From contig NZ_LMCF01000102.1 in NCBI RefSeq assembly GCF_001623075.1, positions 1 through 58,811 on the forward strand: 58,811 bases of DNA, read 5' to 3'. A program made the translations under genes and the position numbers. Positions 17,201 to 25,200 of the stretch are shown one piece after another. The notes below the pieces were generated by a model that was not told the DNA's origin, did no database searches, and saw only the letters and a list, made by a program, of their open reading frames with translations. Position 1 is the stretch's first letter. Each line of letters starts with the position of its first letter. The stretch comes from Pseudovibrio sp. Ad37. Its GTDB lineage: Bacteria; Pseudomonadota; Alphaproteobacteria; Rhizobiales; Stappiaceae.

Positions 17201-18703
17201 ATGACTTGGTCTTTTGATAGAAGTTCTTTGAAATGGTATGCAAGTGACTATTCAGATTTAAACATGACAACTGTAAATAATCTTCTTTCATATGGTCAGC
17301 CTTGGCAACCTAATGATGTAAAATACGATCATGTTACGCAATCTCTTTACGCTAATACTGGTAACGTAACTGTAGAAATGCCGCAAAACCAAGTGATGAC
17401 ATACGGATATGGATCTGGCGTCACTTTGGACGATTTTGGCGTCTCTAAAATTCTCGGAAAAGGGGTTAATCTTGCGAACGGATACTATACCAAACAGGAT
17501 TTGATTGACGAAGGATTAGCAACAAATTCTGACTTTTCTGTCAGTAGTCAGCTATACACCCCCGGCCTAAATATCGCTGACGGTAGTATCTTTGAAGCAT
17601 ATGTACATGGAACTGTTCGCTTCGGAATTGGTAGTGAAAGTAAATTCATAGTAGTTGATGGGAAATTCGTCGAAATAGAAGCGGATCTCCGTGCTTATGA
17701 CGATAATTTTGACTTTGAATCATCAACAATACCTGACTGGTTGAACGGTGTCGTGCTCAGCTCAGTCGGACCAAATGGAGCATTACCACCCGGTGCGAAA
17801 GTACTTATTTCTTACCGAGGCGACGGACGGAGTGTTGTTATCCATCCGGAAGATTTTTGCTTCCTTGCAGGCACCCCAATTTCCATGTGGGACGGCACCA
17901 AGAAACCGATTGAAGACATCCGCCCCGACGATATCGTTACCTCCTACGACGAGAACGGCAACCTGGTTCCCGGCCGTGTCAAGCGCACCAAGACCAACCG
18001 CGCCAAACACATCCTCGACTTCCACGGACTGATGGTCACTCCCGGCCACGCCATCTACTGCGCTGATGGCAAATTCAAAGGCCAGCACGTGCCAATCATC
18101 GACATCCTGCGTTCAGACGGCGCTATCCAAAAGGAAGACGGCACCATCATCAGGGCTGCCACCAATTGCCGTGTAGGTTCTCTGGAAGACCAATTCGTCT
18201 GGGTGCTGGCCGGCCCCTCAAACGGGAACACCATCACAGTCACAGACAAAGCTCAGCTACGCCTCGGCACCAAGGCACTACTGCCCGATGGCAGCACCAG
18301 GTCCATTCTTGACGGTCTTATCGAAATCTACGGCCCGGTCGACAAAATGGGGTTTTGTAAGAATGGTCAGAATGTTTTGAGCCATGTGTTCCACTGGCCG
18401 TTTGGTGACAAGCTACCCAAGCCGGAAGACTACGTCCTGAAAATCTCAGCCCTGACGACACAGGACATCTACCAGCACGGTGAATGGGAACAGGCCTTCC
18501 CGCCTCGTATGCCAGCCCCTCTTCAGGGCGAGGCTGGTGGCTCGTTCAAACAAGATCCAGTCCTGCAAGCATCTGCCCCGCCCAACATACCGCTGTCCAT
18601 GCAAGACACCGCTAATCAACCCAGGATGAGCCGCAAGCAGCGCCGCGCCCAGGAGGCCAAACAGCGCAAGAACGCCAAGGCAAGCCCCAGAACTCTCCAC
18701 TAA
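17201..18703 (+). CDS. Hint (hedgehog/intein) domain protein
   Basis: 500 residues. Residues 1-219 match nothing I know and are encoded by AT-rich DNA. From Cys220 the sequence is a Hint domain of the bacterial type: CFLAGTPISMWDG, then KPIEDIRPDDIVTSYDENG, then FHGLMVTPGHAIYC, where the TPGH histidine and first cysteine are the expected self-processing residues. The Hint part continues to about 400; the last 100 residues are proline/glutamine-rich and end in a basic tail (MSRKQRRAQEAKQRKN). No secretion signal is visible. The GC content rises sharply where the Hint domain starts, suggesting a fused origin. Hint domains release or cross-link adjacent parts; the substrate is unknown. Confidence 0.8.
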   Translation: MTWSFDRSSLKWYASDYSDLNMTTVNNLLSYGQPWQPNDVKYDHVTQSLYANTGNVTVEMPQNQVMTYGYGSGVTLDDFGVSKILGKGVNLANGYYTKQDLIDEGLATNSDFSVSSQLYTPGLNIADGSIFEAYVHGTVRFGIGSESKFIVVDGKFVEIEADLRAYDDNFDFESSTIPDWLNGVVLSSVGPNGALPPGAKVLISYRGDGRSVVIHPEDFCFLAGTPISMWDGTKKPIEDIRPDDIVTSYDENGNLVPGRVKRTKTNRAKHILDFHGLMVTPGHAIYCADGKFKGQHVPIIDILRSDGAIQKEDGTIIRAATNCRVGSLEDQFVWVLAGPSNGNTITVTDKAQLRLGTKALLPDGSTRSILDGLIEIYGPVDKMGFCKNGQNVLSHVFHWPFGDKLPKPEDYVLKISALTTQDIYQHGEWEQAFPPRMPAPLQGEAGGSFKQDPVLQASAPPNIPLSMQDTANQPRMSRKQRRAQEAKQRKNAKASPRTLH

Positions 18704-18837
18704 CGACACTGCCCTGGCCCAGAGCACTTCTGGGCCACTCCCTCACATCCCCATTCCCCGATCTGTGTCACGGCCCGCCCGCCTCTGGCGCTCCAAATCT
18801 CGATCTTTCCTCAAGCGGAGTTCATAGGAAGCCCCAA

Positions 18838-19233
18838 CTAGCGCTCGTGGGAGCTGTCCAGCTCGGCCCTGAGTTGGGCGGACTGCTCTTGCAAACTCAC
18901 CAGCGCCTCGCTCAAGGTCTGGCAGTGCCCGGTTAAGCTCGGCAAGGTGCCTGCCAAGTGTGCGACCTGCCCGCTCAAGGCGTTGATTTGCTCCTGCTGG
19001 GTGTCGTGGTTGGCGACGATCTGGGAGGAGAGCTGAAGCGCTTCTTGTGTTGCCTCTCTCTCGTTCTTCAGCTCCTGCTCGAGCGCGTCCAAGGCGCTCT
19101 CGTAGCGCTCCTTCAATCCGTCCAAACCAGCCTTGAATTGCTCCCGTTCGAGCTGCGATTGCGCGTGCAGATCGTTGTAATGCACTTCCAATTTGTTCAA
19201 TGCGGCTGAGAGCTGTTTTTCCAGTTCCGTCAT
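18838..19233 (-). CDS. MobD/MbeD-like mobilization protein
   Basis: 131 residues. The start MTELEKQLSAALNKLEVHY closely resembles the conserved N-terminus of MbeD/MobD proteins of ColE1-type plasmids, as I remember them. The whole protein is a predicted coiled coil with heptads (ESALDALEQELKNEREATQ and beyond) and no membrane segment. MbeD acts in conjugal mobilization and entry exclusion of ColE1. Its ATG lies 3 bp after the mobB stop codon. It is nested inside the relaxase C-terminal frame. Without a complete relaxase it is unlikely to work by itself. Confidence 0.65.
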   Translation of the reverse strand: MTELEKQLSAALNKLEVHYNDLHAQSQLEREQFKAGLDGLKERYESALDALEQELKNEREATQEALQLSSQIVANHDTQQEQINALSGQVAHLAGTLPSLTGHCQTLSEALVSLQEQSAQLRAELDSSHER

Positions 19234-19236
19234 GGC

Positions 19237-19899
19237 TTAATTCCCGATTTTCACGACCTGCTGTTTCTGCCCCGTTTCCGGGTTTGTGATTGAGAACCCC
19301 GACTGGACGTTCAGATCCCTCCCGTCCTGACGGCTCAGGAACGTCCCTGACGGATCTTTGATCACGTCCAGCCCTATCCCGCTCAGCGCTTCTTGTTCGC
19401 GTGTGTTCGCGGCGATCTGGTCTTTCTGCTCGCTCTTCAGTTTTTTGATCCGGACGTCCAGGGCGGTTTTCTCGGCTCTCATGGATTCCAGCTCGGATTT
19501 GTCCCAGTTGAACACTATCCAACCCAAGCCGAAACCGCTCAGGACGATCAGGACTGAGACGGTCAGTGCCCAAATCGTCCACACGCTCGCCCTTTTGAGC
19601 TGGTGCTGGCTCACCTCGCTGTACCTGCCCAGTTGGTCCTCCAGAGCCGTCAGATGCGCGCTCAGGCTCTTGTCCGCGCTCTGGATAGTCTCGACCTTCA
19701 TCTGCTCGATAGCGTTTGAGGTGGTCTTCAGCGCGTCTTCGCACGCGCTTGCCGAGTTCTGCGCGTGCAGCTGCAGCGCAGCTGCGAGCTTGCCCATCTG
19801 GGCCTTGCCAGTCTTCTCTAGCTCGGCCCTGTGATTGTCCAACGCCTTCCTGTCTTCCTCGATCTTGGCTTGCAGCCGCTCGTTCAAGCTGCCCGTCAT
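19237..19899 (-). CDS. MobB/MbeB-like mobilization protein
   Basis: 220 residues from the ATG at 19899. A coiled-coil N-terminal half (MTGSLNERLQAKIEEDRKA and following) leads to one transmembrane helix (about 115-138, WTIWALTVSVLIVLSGFG). A second coiled coil and a short tail follow. This layout matches MbeB/MobB proteins, membrane accessory factors that help the relaxase engage the type IV secretion channel. The frame also stays open into the miniature element upstream; the start lies only 5 bp from the element, so any ribosome site would be inside it. Nested in the relaxase remnant, like mobD. Confidence 0.6.
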   Translation of the reverse strand: MTGSLNERLQAKIEEDRKALDNHRAELEKTGKAQMGKLAAALQLHAQNSASACEDALKTTSNAIEQMKVETIQSADKSLSAHLTALEDQLGRYSEVSQHQLKRASVWTIWALTVSVLIVLSGFGLGWIVFNWDKSELESMRAEKTALDVRIKKLKSEQKDQIAANTREQEALSGIGLDVIKDPSGTFLSRQDGRDLNVQSGFSITNPETGQKQQVVKIGN

Positions 19900-19903
19900 A
19901 TGT

Positions 19904-20272
19904 GGGATGTGCGGCTGAATGGAACGAAAAGGTACCATAAGGCCCCAGCCGCTTCCATTTTCGCAAATGTCTTGACTTATACACATCGACAACGTGCATT
20001 GAAATATAAGGATAATTTCATTGCAAAATACCAGTGCGAAGCAATCTACTTATGCAATATGTTGGCACAGTAATCAGCTTGTAGTGGCCGACAAAATACT
20101 TGTTGTTGCTAACTGGCAGCACCGAGGCTGCCTAAAAGGCAAACCTATCTAACTATATGAAAGATAAACTCAATACATCATGAGTTCATATTTTAGTTTT
20201 CTTGATGTGTTAGTATCTCAGGCCGTCAAAAGCGCTTGTGGTACTTTTTCGTTCTTCTCAGCTGCACAACCC
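19904..20272 (+). mobile_element. TIME-like Tn3-derived miniature element, copy 2 (369 bp)
   Basis: By eye this copy is identical to copy 1 over all 369 bp, in the same orientation. Inverted repeats lie at 19904-19941 and 20235-20272. On the left the repeat reads outward (minus strand) as GTFSFHSAAHP, in frame with the relaxase remnant. On the right it reads outward (plus strand) as GTFSFFSAAQP, in frame with the amidase. Full identity implies recent duplication, gene conversion or an integration event. Confidence 0.85.
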
Positions 20273-20785
20273 GATACTCCCACCAGTAAAACCGGTTTGA
20301 AGCGCATCGTCATGCATTGGACTGCCGGAGCGGACGGCGTGAATAGCCTTGAACGGAACCACTACCATCTCATCGTGGACCGCAAAGGCAAAGTGCATGC
20401 CGGAGCTTTAAAGCCGGAGGCGAACGTCAATTGCCGTGACGGGCAATACGCGGCCCACACCAGAGCGCTCAACACAGGCTCTATCGGTATCGCGATGGAT
20501 GCCATGGCAGGGGCGACGGAATCCCCATTCAATGCTGGCAAATACCCAATCACCAAAGAGCAAGTCCGTGCATTTGCTGAGGTCGTGGCCGACCTGTGTG
20601 AAACTTATCAGATTCCGATTGCTCGCCAGACAGTCCTTACACACGCTGAAGTACAGCCAGTGCTCAAGGTCCGGCAACGCTGTAAATGGGACATCACCTG
20701 GCTTCCGGGCATGGAGCGTCCCGGTAAACCAATTGAGGTCGGAGACCGACTGCGCGAGCTGATCAAAGCTGCTGTGCTCTCCTGA
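20180..20785 (+). CDS. N-acetylmuramoyl-L-alanine amidase, phage endolysin-like
   Basis: The amidase_2/PGRP fold starts at about residue 40: KRIVMHWTAGADG (first zinc histidine), ERNHYHLIVDRKG (second histidine region), NTGSIGIAMDAM, and VLTHAEVQ followed by KWDIT, close to the usual end of the fold. It should cut the amide between MurNAc and L-alanine in peptidoglycan. No signal peptide is present, as expected for an endolysin released by a holin. The ATG at 20180 lies inside the miniature element, so the first 31 residues are element-encoded. A TTG at 20297 would give the bare domain of about 163 residues. First gene of a compact lysis cassette. Confidence 0.85.
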   Translation: MSSYFSFLDVLVSQAVKSACGTFSFFSAAQPDTPTSKTGLKRIVMHWTAGADGVNSLERNHYHLIVDRKGKVHAGALKPEANVNCRDGQYAAHTRALNTGSIGIAMDAMAGATESPFNAGKYPITKEQVRAFAEVVADLCETYQIPIARQTVLTHAEVQPVLKVRQRCKWDITWLPGMERPGKPIEVGDRLRELIKAAVLS

Positions 20786-20821
20786 CAAAACTCCCCCACG
20801 AAGCTTAAGGAGCTTTACATC

Positions 20822-21340
20822 ATGTTGAAGAAGATTTTTGGCTGTGCCTTTACAGGTGTGGTGACACTATCGCTGTGTCTAGCGTTTGCTTTCGCCCCAG
20901 TGCCTGCACAGGCCGCCGCTATCGATTTATCACCAATTTTGGCACCTGTGCTGGACATTGTATTTCCAGTGTTTGGGGTCGTTCTTATTTACCTTGCCAA
21001 ACGCACCTTGAATGCTTTTGAGGACCGAACAAACATCCAACTTGATGATCAACTCAAAGCGCGTTTGAACGAAGCCCTTATGAATGGGGTGATGTTTGGG
21101 AAATCCAAGATCAAAGAGAAGTACACCGGTAGGCCGCTTACTATTGATACCCAAAATGAAATTGTTGGGCATGCGGTGAACTATGCGGCTAAGGCTGTTC
21201 CTGGCGCTATTGATTACTTCGGTCTCACAACTGGTCGCATCATTGAACTTGCAGAAGCCCGCCTACAGCAAGATCTCAATGGGGACGGGCTGATTGGGGC
21301 TGTAAAGAGTTATTCCGAACTGAATAATCAAACACGATGA
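20822..21340 (+). CDS. Phage-associated membrane protein of the lysis cassette
   Basis: 172 residues. A signal peptide-like start (MLKKIFGCAF, cleavage near PAQA/A at about 30) is followed by one clear transmembrane segment (about 40-61, including VFPVFGVVLIYLA). A soluble C-terminal part has an EF-hand-like DLNGDGLIG near 156. AAGGAGC precedes the ATG. I do not recognise a named family. Its position between the amidase and the Rz-like pair suggests a holin or anti-holin role, which is inference from context. Its stop overlaps the next start by 4 bp. Confidence 0.65.
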   Translation: MLKKIFGCAFTGVVTLSLCLAFAFAPVPAQAAAIDLSPILAPVLDIVFPVFGVVLIYLAKRTLNAFEDRTNIQLDDQLKARLNEALMNGVMFGKSKIKEKYTGRPLTIDTQNEIVGHAVNYAAKAVPGAIDYFGLTTGRIIELAEARLQQDLNGDGLIGAVKSYSELNNQTR

Positions 21341-21564
21341 TCCTTAAGTTCATATCTGGGCTGGTCGCAGACTTTCTTCGCGGCTGGCTCAAGGATAAGC
21401 GCCATGAGGAGCTGATACGCCGTGACGCTATTAACACCATCAAGATTCAGCAGGCACAGGCTCTTGCGAATGCTCGCAAGCGTGTCGCTGGTCGTAGCTC
21501 TGACGATGCCCGTAGGAGGGTGTCAGAAAGGGCTCGGAAACGGACCCAAGCCAAAAGCCGTTGA
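21337..21564 (+). CDS. Rz-like inner-membrane spanin candidate
   Basis: 75 residues. A short amphipathic or membrane-seeking N-terminus (MILKFISGLVADFLRGWL) is followed by a strongly charged helical tail rich in Arg, Lys and Gln. That resembles a short Rz (i-spanin): N-terminal anchor plus periplasmic helix. Its frame overlaps the next gene, a lipoprotein, in a different frame, the classic Rz/Rz1 arrangement. The N-terminal helix is less hydrophobic than usual, so the assignment leans on the overlap and the lysis context. Confidence 0.6.
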   Translation: MILKFISGLVADFLRGWLKDKRHEELIRRDAINTIKIQQAQALANARKRVAGRSSDDARRRVSERARKRTQAKSR

Positions 21565-21712
21565 TCTTTGCCCAATCCTCAATGAGATCGAGTGGGAGGA
21601 AAGTGACGCTGACGTGGTTTCAGAGAAACTCCTTACGTCACTTGATATGATCACTGAACTTGAAGAAGACGAGGGCTGCAATGACACTTCACAGAGAAAG
21701 GGCAAATCATGA
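21470..21712 (+). CDS. Rz1-like outer-membrane lipoprotein spanin candidate
   Basis: 80 residues from the ATG at 21470 (a GTG at 21422 gives a 96-residue form). A lipoprotein signal, MLASVSLVVALTMPVGGC, puts the lipid-modified cysteine at residue 18. The mature part, about 63 residues, is acidic with two more cysteines. The start lies inside the preceding Rz-like gene in another frame and the stop overlaps the next gene by 4 bp. Rz1-type proteins join Rz across the periplasm to fuse the two membranes at the end of phage lysis. The mature part is longer and more acidic than lambda Rz1. Confidence 0.6.
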   Translation: MLASVSLVVALTMPVGGCQKGLGNGPKPKAVDLCPILNEIEWEESDADVVSEKLLTSLDMITELEEDEGCNDTSQRKGKS

Positions 21713-22035
21713 GTGACCCGTTACAAGCTGTGTTGGGGATTAAACTCATCCACCTGGCCGCTGGTTTCTTTGGAGGGCTCGTCCGGGCAATCGTGCACCC
21801 CAAGAACTCTCTTATGTTCACCATCGGCACTACCATCGTTGGAGCGTTGTTTGCAGCCTACCTCACCCCACTAGTCTTGCCCTTTGTATTGAGTTGGTCA
21901 GGGGTGAGGGATCAAAGCATAGAAGGTGCGACTGGATTTGTGCTCGGCCTATGTGGGCTGGCTTTTGCAGAGGGGATTGTAAAAATGGCCCGCCGATGGC
22001 GAGACAACCCGACATTGCCCAAATGTAAAGATTGA
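21709..22035 (+). CDS. Small membrane protein, holin-like
   Basis: 108 residues with three hydrophobic segments: about 8-27 (IKLIHLAAGFFGGLVRAIV), 34-60 (FTIGTTIVGALFAAYL and on) and 73-91 (GATGFVLGLCGLAFAEGIV). A basic C-terminus (MARRWRDN) would lie in the cytoplasm. Size, topology and place at the end of the lysis cassette suggest a class I type holin, but no family is recognised. Overlaps the lipoprotein stop (ATGA). Confidence 0.6.
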   Translation: MSDPLQAVLGIKLIHLAAGFFGGLVRAIVHPKNSLMFTIGTTIVGALFAAYLTPLVLPFVLSWSGVRDQSIEGATGFVLGLCGLAFAEGIVKMARRWRDNPTLPKCKD

Positions 22036-22167
22036 AGTTGTGTGATGAAAAATGCAGTTCTGTAGTTGAACTCCCACTCTCCGACCGTGCATTGTGTGCG
22101 GGTAAACCGGGCCATGAGTTGCCATTCGGGCGGTTCCATCAAGGGTTGAGCCATGCTTGCCACATTA

Positions 22168-22201
22168 CCAGAACTCCGCAGTCAATAATGCGAAGTTCTG
22201 G
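22168..22201. terminator. Strong hairpin between convergent genes
   Basis: CCAGAACTcCGCA, loop GTCAATAA, TGCGaAGTTCTGG: a 12-pair stem with one mismatch. There is no T-run on either strand, so this may be a transcript-stabilising or barrier hairpin rather than a classical terminator. Confidence 0.45.
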
Positions 22202-22210
22202 CAAAAGTGG

Positions 22211-22235
22211 GTTGCCGAAACCAGTTTCCGGCAAC
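22211..22235 (-). terminator. Probable terminator of the RTX gene
   Basis: GTTGCCGAAAC and GTTTCCGGCAAC pair with one bulged base, only 13 bp beyond the RTX stop codon. On the minus strand the stem is followed by CCCACTTTTGC, a weak T-tract. Confidence 0.5.
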
Positions 22236-22247
22236 TTCACCCTATAG

Positions 22248-25200
22248 TCATACGAACATGAAATCTTCCATATGGAGATCAGATATCAAGGTTCCATAGA
22301 GTGTAATGGAGTTGTGTTCATCCAGATCTATCACAGTGTTGATACCATCATCACTGGCAGCAGCAATAACTGCTTCAAAATCAGCAAACACGTCAGCATC
22401 AAAGCGGATGTGATCATCTGAACCCATACCAGACTGGAAGTCAGTAATTACGTCCTTACCAAAAACAGAGCCGTCAAACACGAATGTGTCCGAACCAGCA
22501 CCACCAGTCAAAGTATCATTCCCACCTAAGCCATCCAGTATATTTGCAGCTGCGTCTCCAGTCAGGTAATCGCCATAAGCATCGCTGCCCATGACATTTT
22601 CGATAGAAACATATGTATCGCCAGCCGCATCGCCCTGGTTTTGGCTCGCATCACCAAGATTCACTGTTACGCTAGTATAAGAATGGTAGTAACGAACTGT
22701 ATCATTACCTGACCCACCGTCCAGATAGTCTGCTCCAGAGCCATAGGCATTCAGCGTATCATTGCCGCCCCGACCTTCCAGATGATCATTGCCGTTGAGT
22801 GCGACAAGGCTGTTGTTCAGCTCATCACCCAAGATGATATCACTATGATTAGAACCAGCAACGTTCTCAAAGTTTGCAATGTCATCCCCTTCGGCATGTC
22901 CGCCTGAAACTTCTCCAGTTGTCAGATTGACAGAAACACCTGAAGGTGAGTGGTAATAGTCTAGTATATCCCAACCCGCACCGCCATCTAACGTATCTGC
23001 TCCTCCATAACCGTTAATTTTATTGTTCCCTGCATCTCCGGTTAAGTGGTCTCCATAAGCATCACTGCCCATGATGTTTTCGATGGAGATATAGGTATCG
23101 CCAGCAGCATCGCCTTGGTTCTGACTTGGATCAGCAAGGTTGACGGTTACCGCATCTTTAGACCAACGATACCGAACAGTATCAGTACCTAACCCACCAT
23201 CCAGATAATCTGCACCAGTGCCGTAGGCATTCAGCGTATCATTGCCGCCCCGACCTTCTAAATGGTCGAGCCCATTGTTGGCGTAAAGAACGTTGTTGAT
23301 CTCGTCTCCTAAGAGAACATCATTATGATGAGTACCGTGAACGTTCTCAAAATTCGCAATGACATCCCCTTCGGCATGACCCCCTGAAACCTCTCCAGTT
23401 GTCAGATTGACAGAAACACCTGCAGGAGAATTGTAGTAGTCTAGAGTATCCCAACCCGCACCACCATCTAATGTATCCGCTCCACCATAACCAGATATTT
23501 TGTTATCGTTATCATCCCCTACTAGCTTATCAGCATAAACATATGTACCTACAATATTCTCTATTGAGATGTAGGTGTCACCGCTTGCATCGCCGGTGTT
23601 TTGACTCGTGTCACCAAGGTTCACAGTTACACCAGAGTTAGAATGATAATAACGAACTGTATCATTACCTGACCCACCATCCAGATAGTCTGCTCCAGAG
23701 CCATAGGCATTCAGCGTATCATTGCCGCCCCGACCTTCTAGGTGATCAATGCCATCTTTCGCGTACAAATTGTTTCTATTGTCGTCGCCAATAAGGACAT
23801 CATCAAACTGAGAGCCGCCGATATTTTCGATATTGACAAGGATATCTCCGGTCGCATGGCCGCCACTGGCTGTATCTTCAGCAAGATTGATCGTTACGCC
23901 TGCATCCGATGCACGATAATCAGTAAGGTCAGAGCCAGCGCCACCATCAAGGTAATCTGCCCCTTCTCCACCAAACAGCTCATCATTTCCCTCTCCACCA
24001 TACAGGCGATCACTTCCTCCCTCACCATAAAGGCGATCACTTCCTCCAGCTCCAGTCAGGATATCATCACCTCCATAGCCCCAAATTCTGTTGTCACCAG
24101 CATCACCTGTGAGCGTATCACCGTATGCATCTGTGCCCATTATGTTTTCTATAGAGATATATTCATCACCAGCCGCATCACCTGCATTTTGAGACTGATC
24201 TGCGAGATTAACGGTGACAGCTGCGTGGGACCAGCGGTATCTTACCGCATCGGTTCCTTCCCCGCCATCAATATAGTCCGCTCCCGAACCAGAGGCATTG
24301 AGGGTGTCATTACCTTTACCACCGTAAAGGCGGTCATCTCCATCTAAGCCATACAAAGCGTTGGCATTATCATCACCAATGAGAACGTCATCAAAATCTG
24401 AACCTTCAACATTCTCAATGCCCACAAGAACATCCCCCGTCGCATGGCCTCCATCGAATAAGCCAGTTGCTAGGTTCACATGGACAGCCGCATCCGAAGT
24501 AGAATATCGGGCAAAATCCAAACCAGTTCCGCCATCAATATAATCGGCACCTTCACCACCATAAAAATAATCGTTACCAGCACCGCCATAGAGCTGATCA
24601 TTGCCTCCATAGCCCCAGATTTTGTTATGGTTTTCATCACCGGTTAGGTGATCAGCGTGTGTATCACTACCTATAATATTTTCAATGGACGCATAAGTAT
24701 CACCTGTCGCATCGCCACTATTCTGGGATTGATCTGCAAGATTGACAGTGACAGATGTCGTTGCATCAAAGTAGCGAACAGTATCACTTCCTTCACCGCC
24801 ATTAATAAGTTCCGCCAGATCTCCAGCAGTAATCTTGTCATCGCCGTCGGTACCGGTTAACTCAACACGGCCATCGTTCAACACCTCAATCTTGCTGAGC
24901 GTCGTCCCGTCAGCAAACTCAAATCGCTCAATATGCTTGCCCATGTTGGCGATCTGGAGTTGACCTGCAGGTCTACTCCCATCTACATCCCAAGAGAGTT
25001 TCAGAGCGGTACCGTTGTCGTCATCGTGTTCAACTGTTGTAAATGTAAGGTCAAGAAGAGACAGATCCTCAAAGACAACCGTGTCATACCCGCCATCATC
25101 GACCTCAGTGGTATAGTCAATCATCGTTGATCCACTACTTGCCTGGATCAAATAAGTATCATCTCCCATACTCCCGGTCCGTATTTCGCTGTCTCCTGCA

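Larger units (their letters stand above)
18743..19903 (-). pseudogene. ColE1/MbeA-type relaxase, C-terminal remnant
   Basis: A 386-codon minus-strand frame very rich in Arg, Glu, Ala and Gly, ending RDTDRGMGM. It spans two other well-formed genes (mobB and mobD) in different frames, as in ColE1-type plasmids where mbeB and mbeD lie inside the 3' half of mbeA. The catalytic N-terminal domain with the relaxase tyrosine and histidine/asparagine motifs is absent: the frame is cut at the miniature element (19903) and merely stays open into it. It is therefore a dead remnant, although mobB and mobD remain intact. The high GC content differs from the neighbouring AT-rich DNA. Confidence 0.6.
16079..20272. 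mobile_element. Composite region: two identical Tn3-type miniature elements around plasmid-derived DNA
   Basis: Two 369-bp direct copies (16079-16447 and 19904-20272, offset 3,825 bp) enclose 3,456 bp with a Rep-like tail, a membrane/Hint gene pair and ColE1-type mobilization remnants. This is the structure expected when non-autonomous Tn3-type elements act as ends of a composite mobile unit, or when a circle carrying one copy recombines with a resident copy. The five bases next to the outer ends (TCCAC and GATAC) and next to the inner ends (TATTG and TATGT) do not match, so no target duplication is visible. No transposase or resolvase gene is present. Confidence 0.7.

Noticed and set aside
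16079-20272. Five-base target duplications flanking the miniature elements
   Set aside because: All pairings of the flanking pentamers (TCCAC, TATTG, TATGT, GATAC) were compared; none match, so a simple recent transposition of either copy or of the composite cannot be claimed.
23742-24347. 201-codon plus-strand frame opposite the RTX gene
   Set aside because: Antisense shadow created by the repetitive RTX coding sequence; isoleucine/serine-rich, no features of a real protein.
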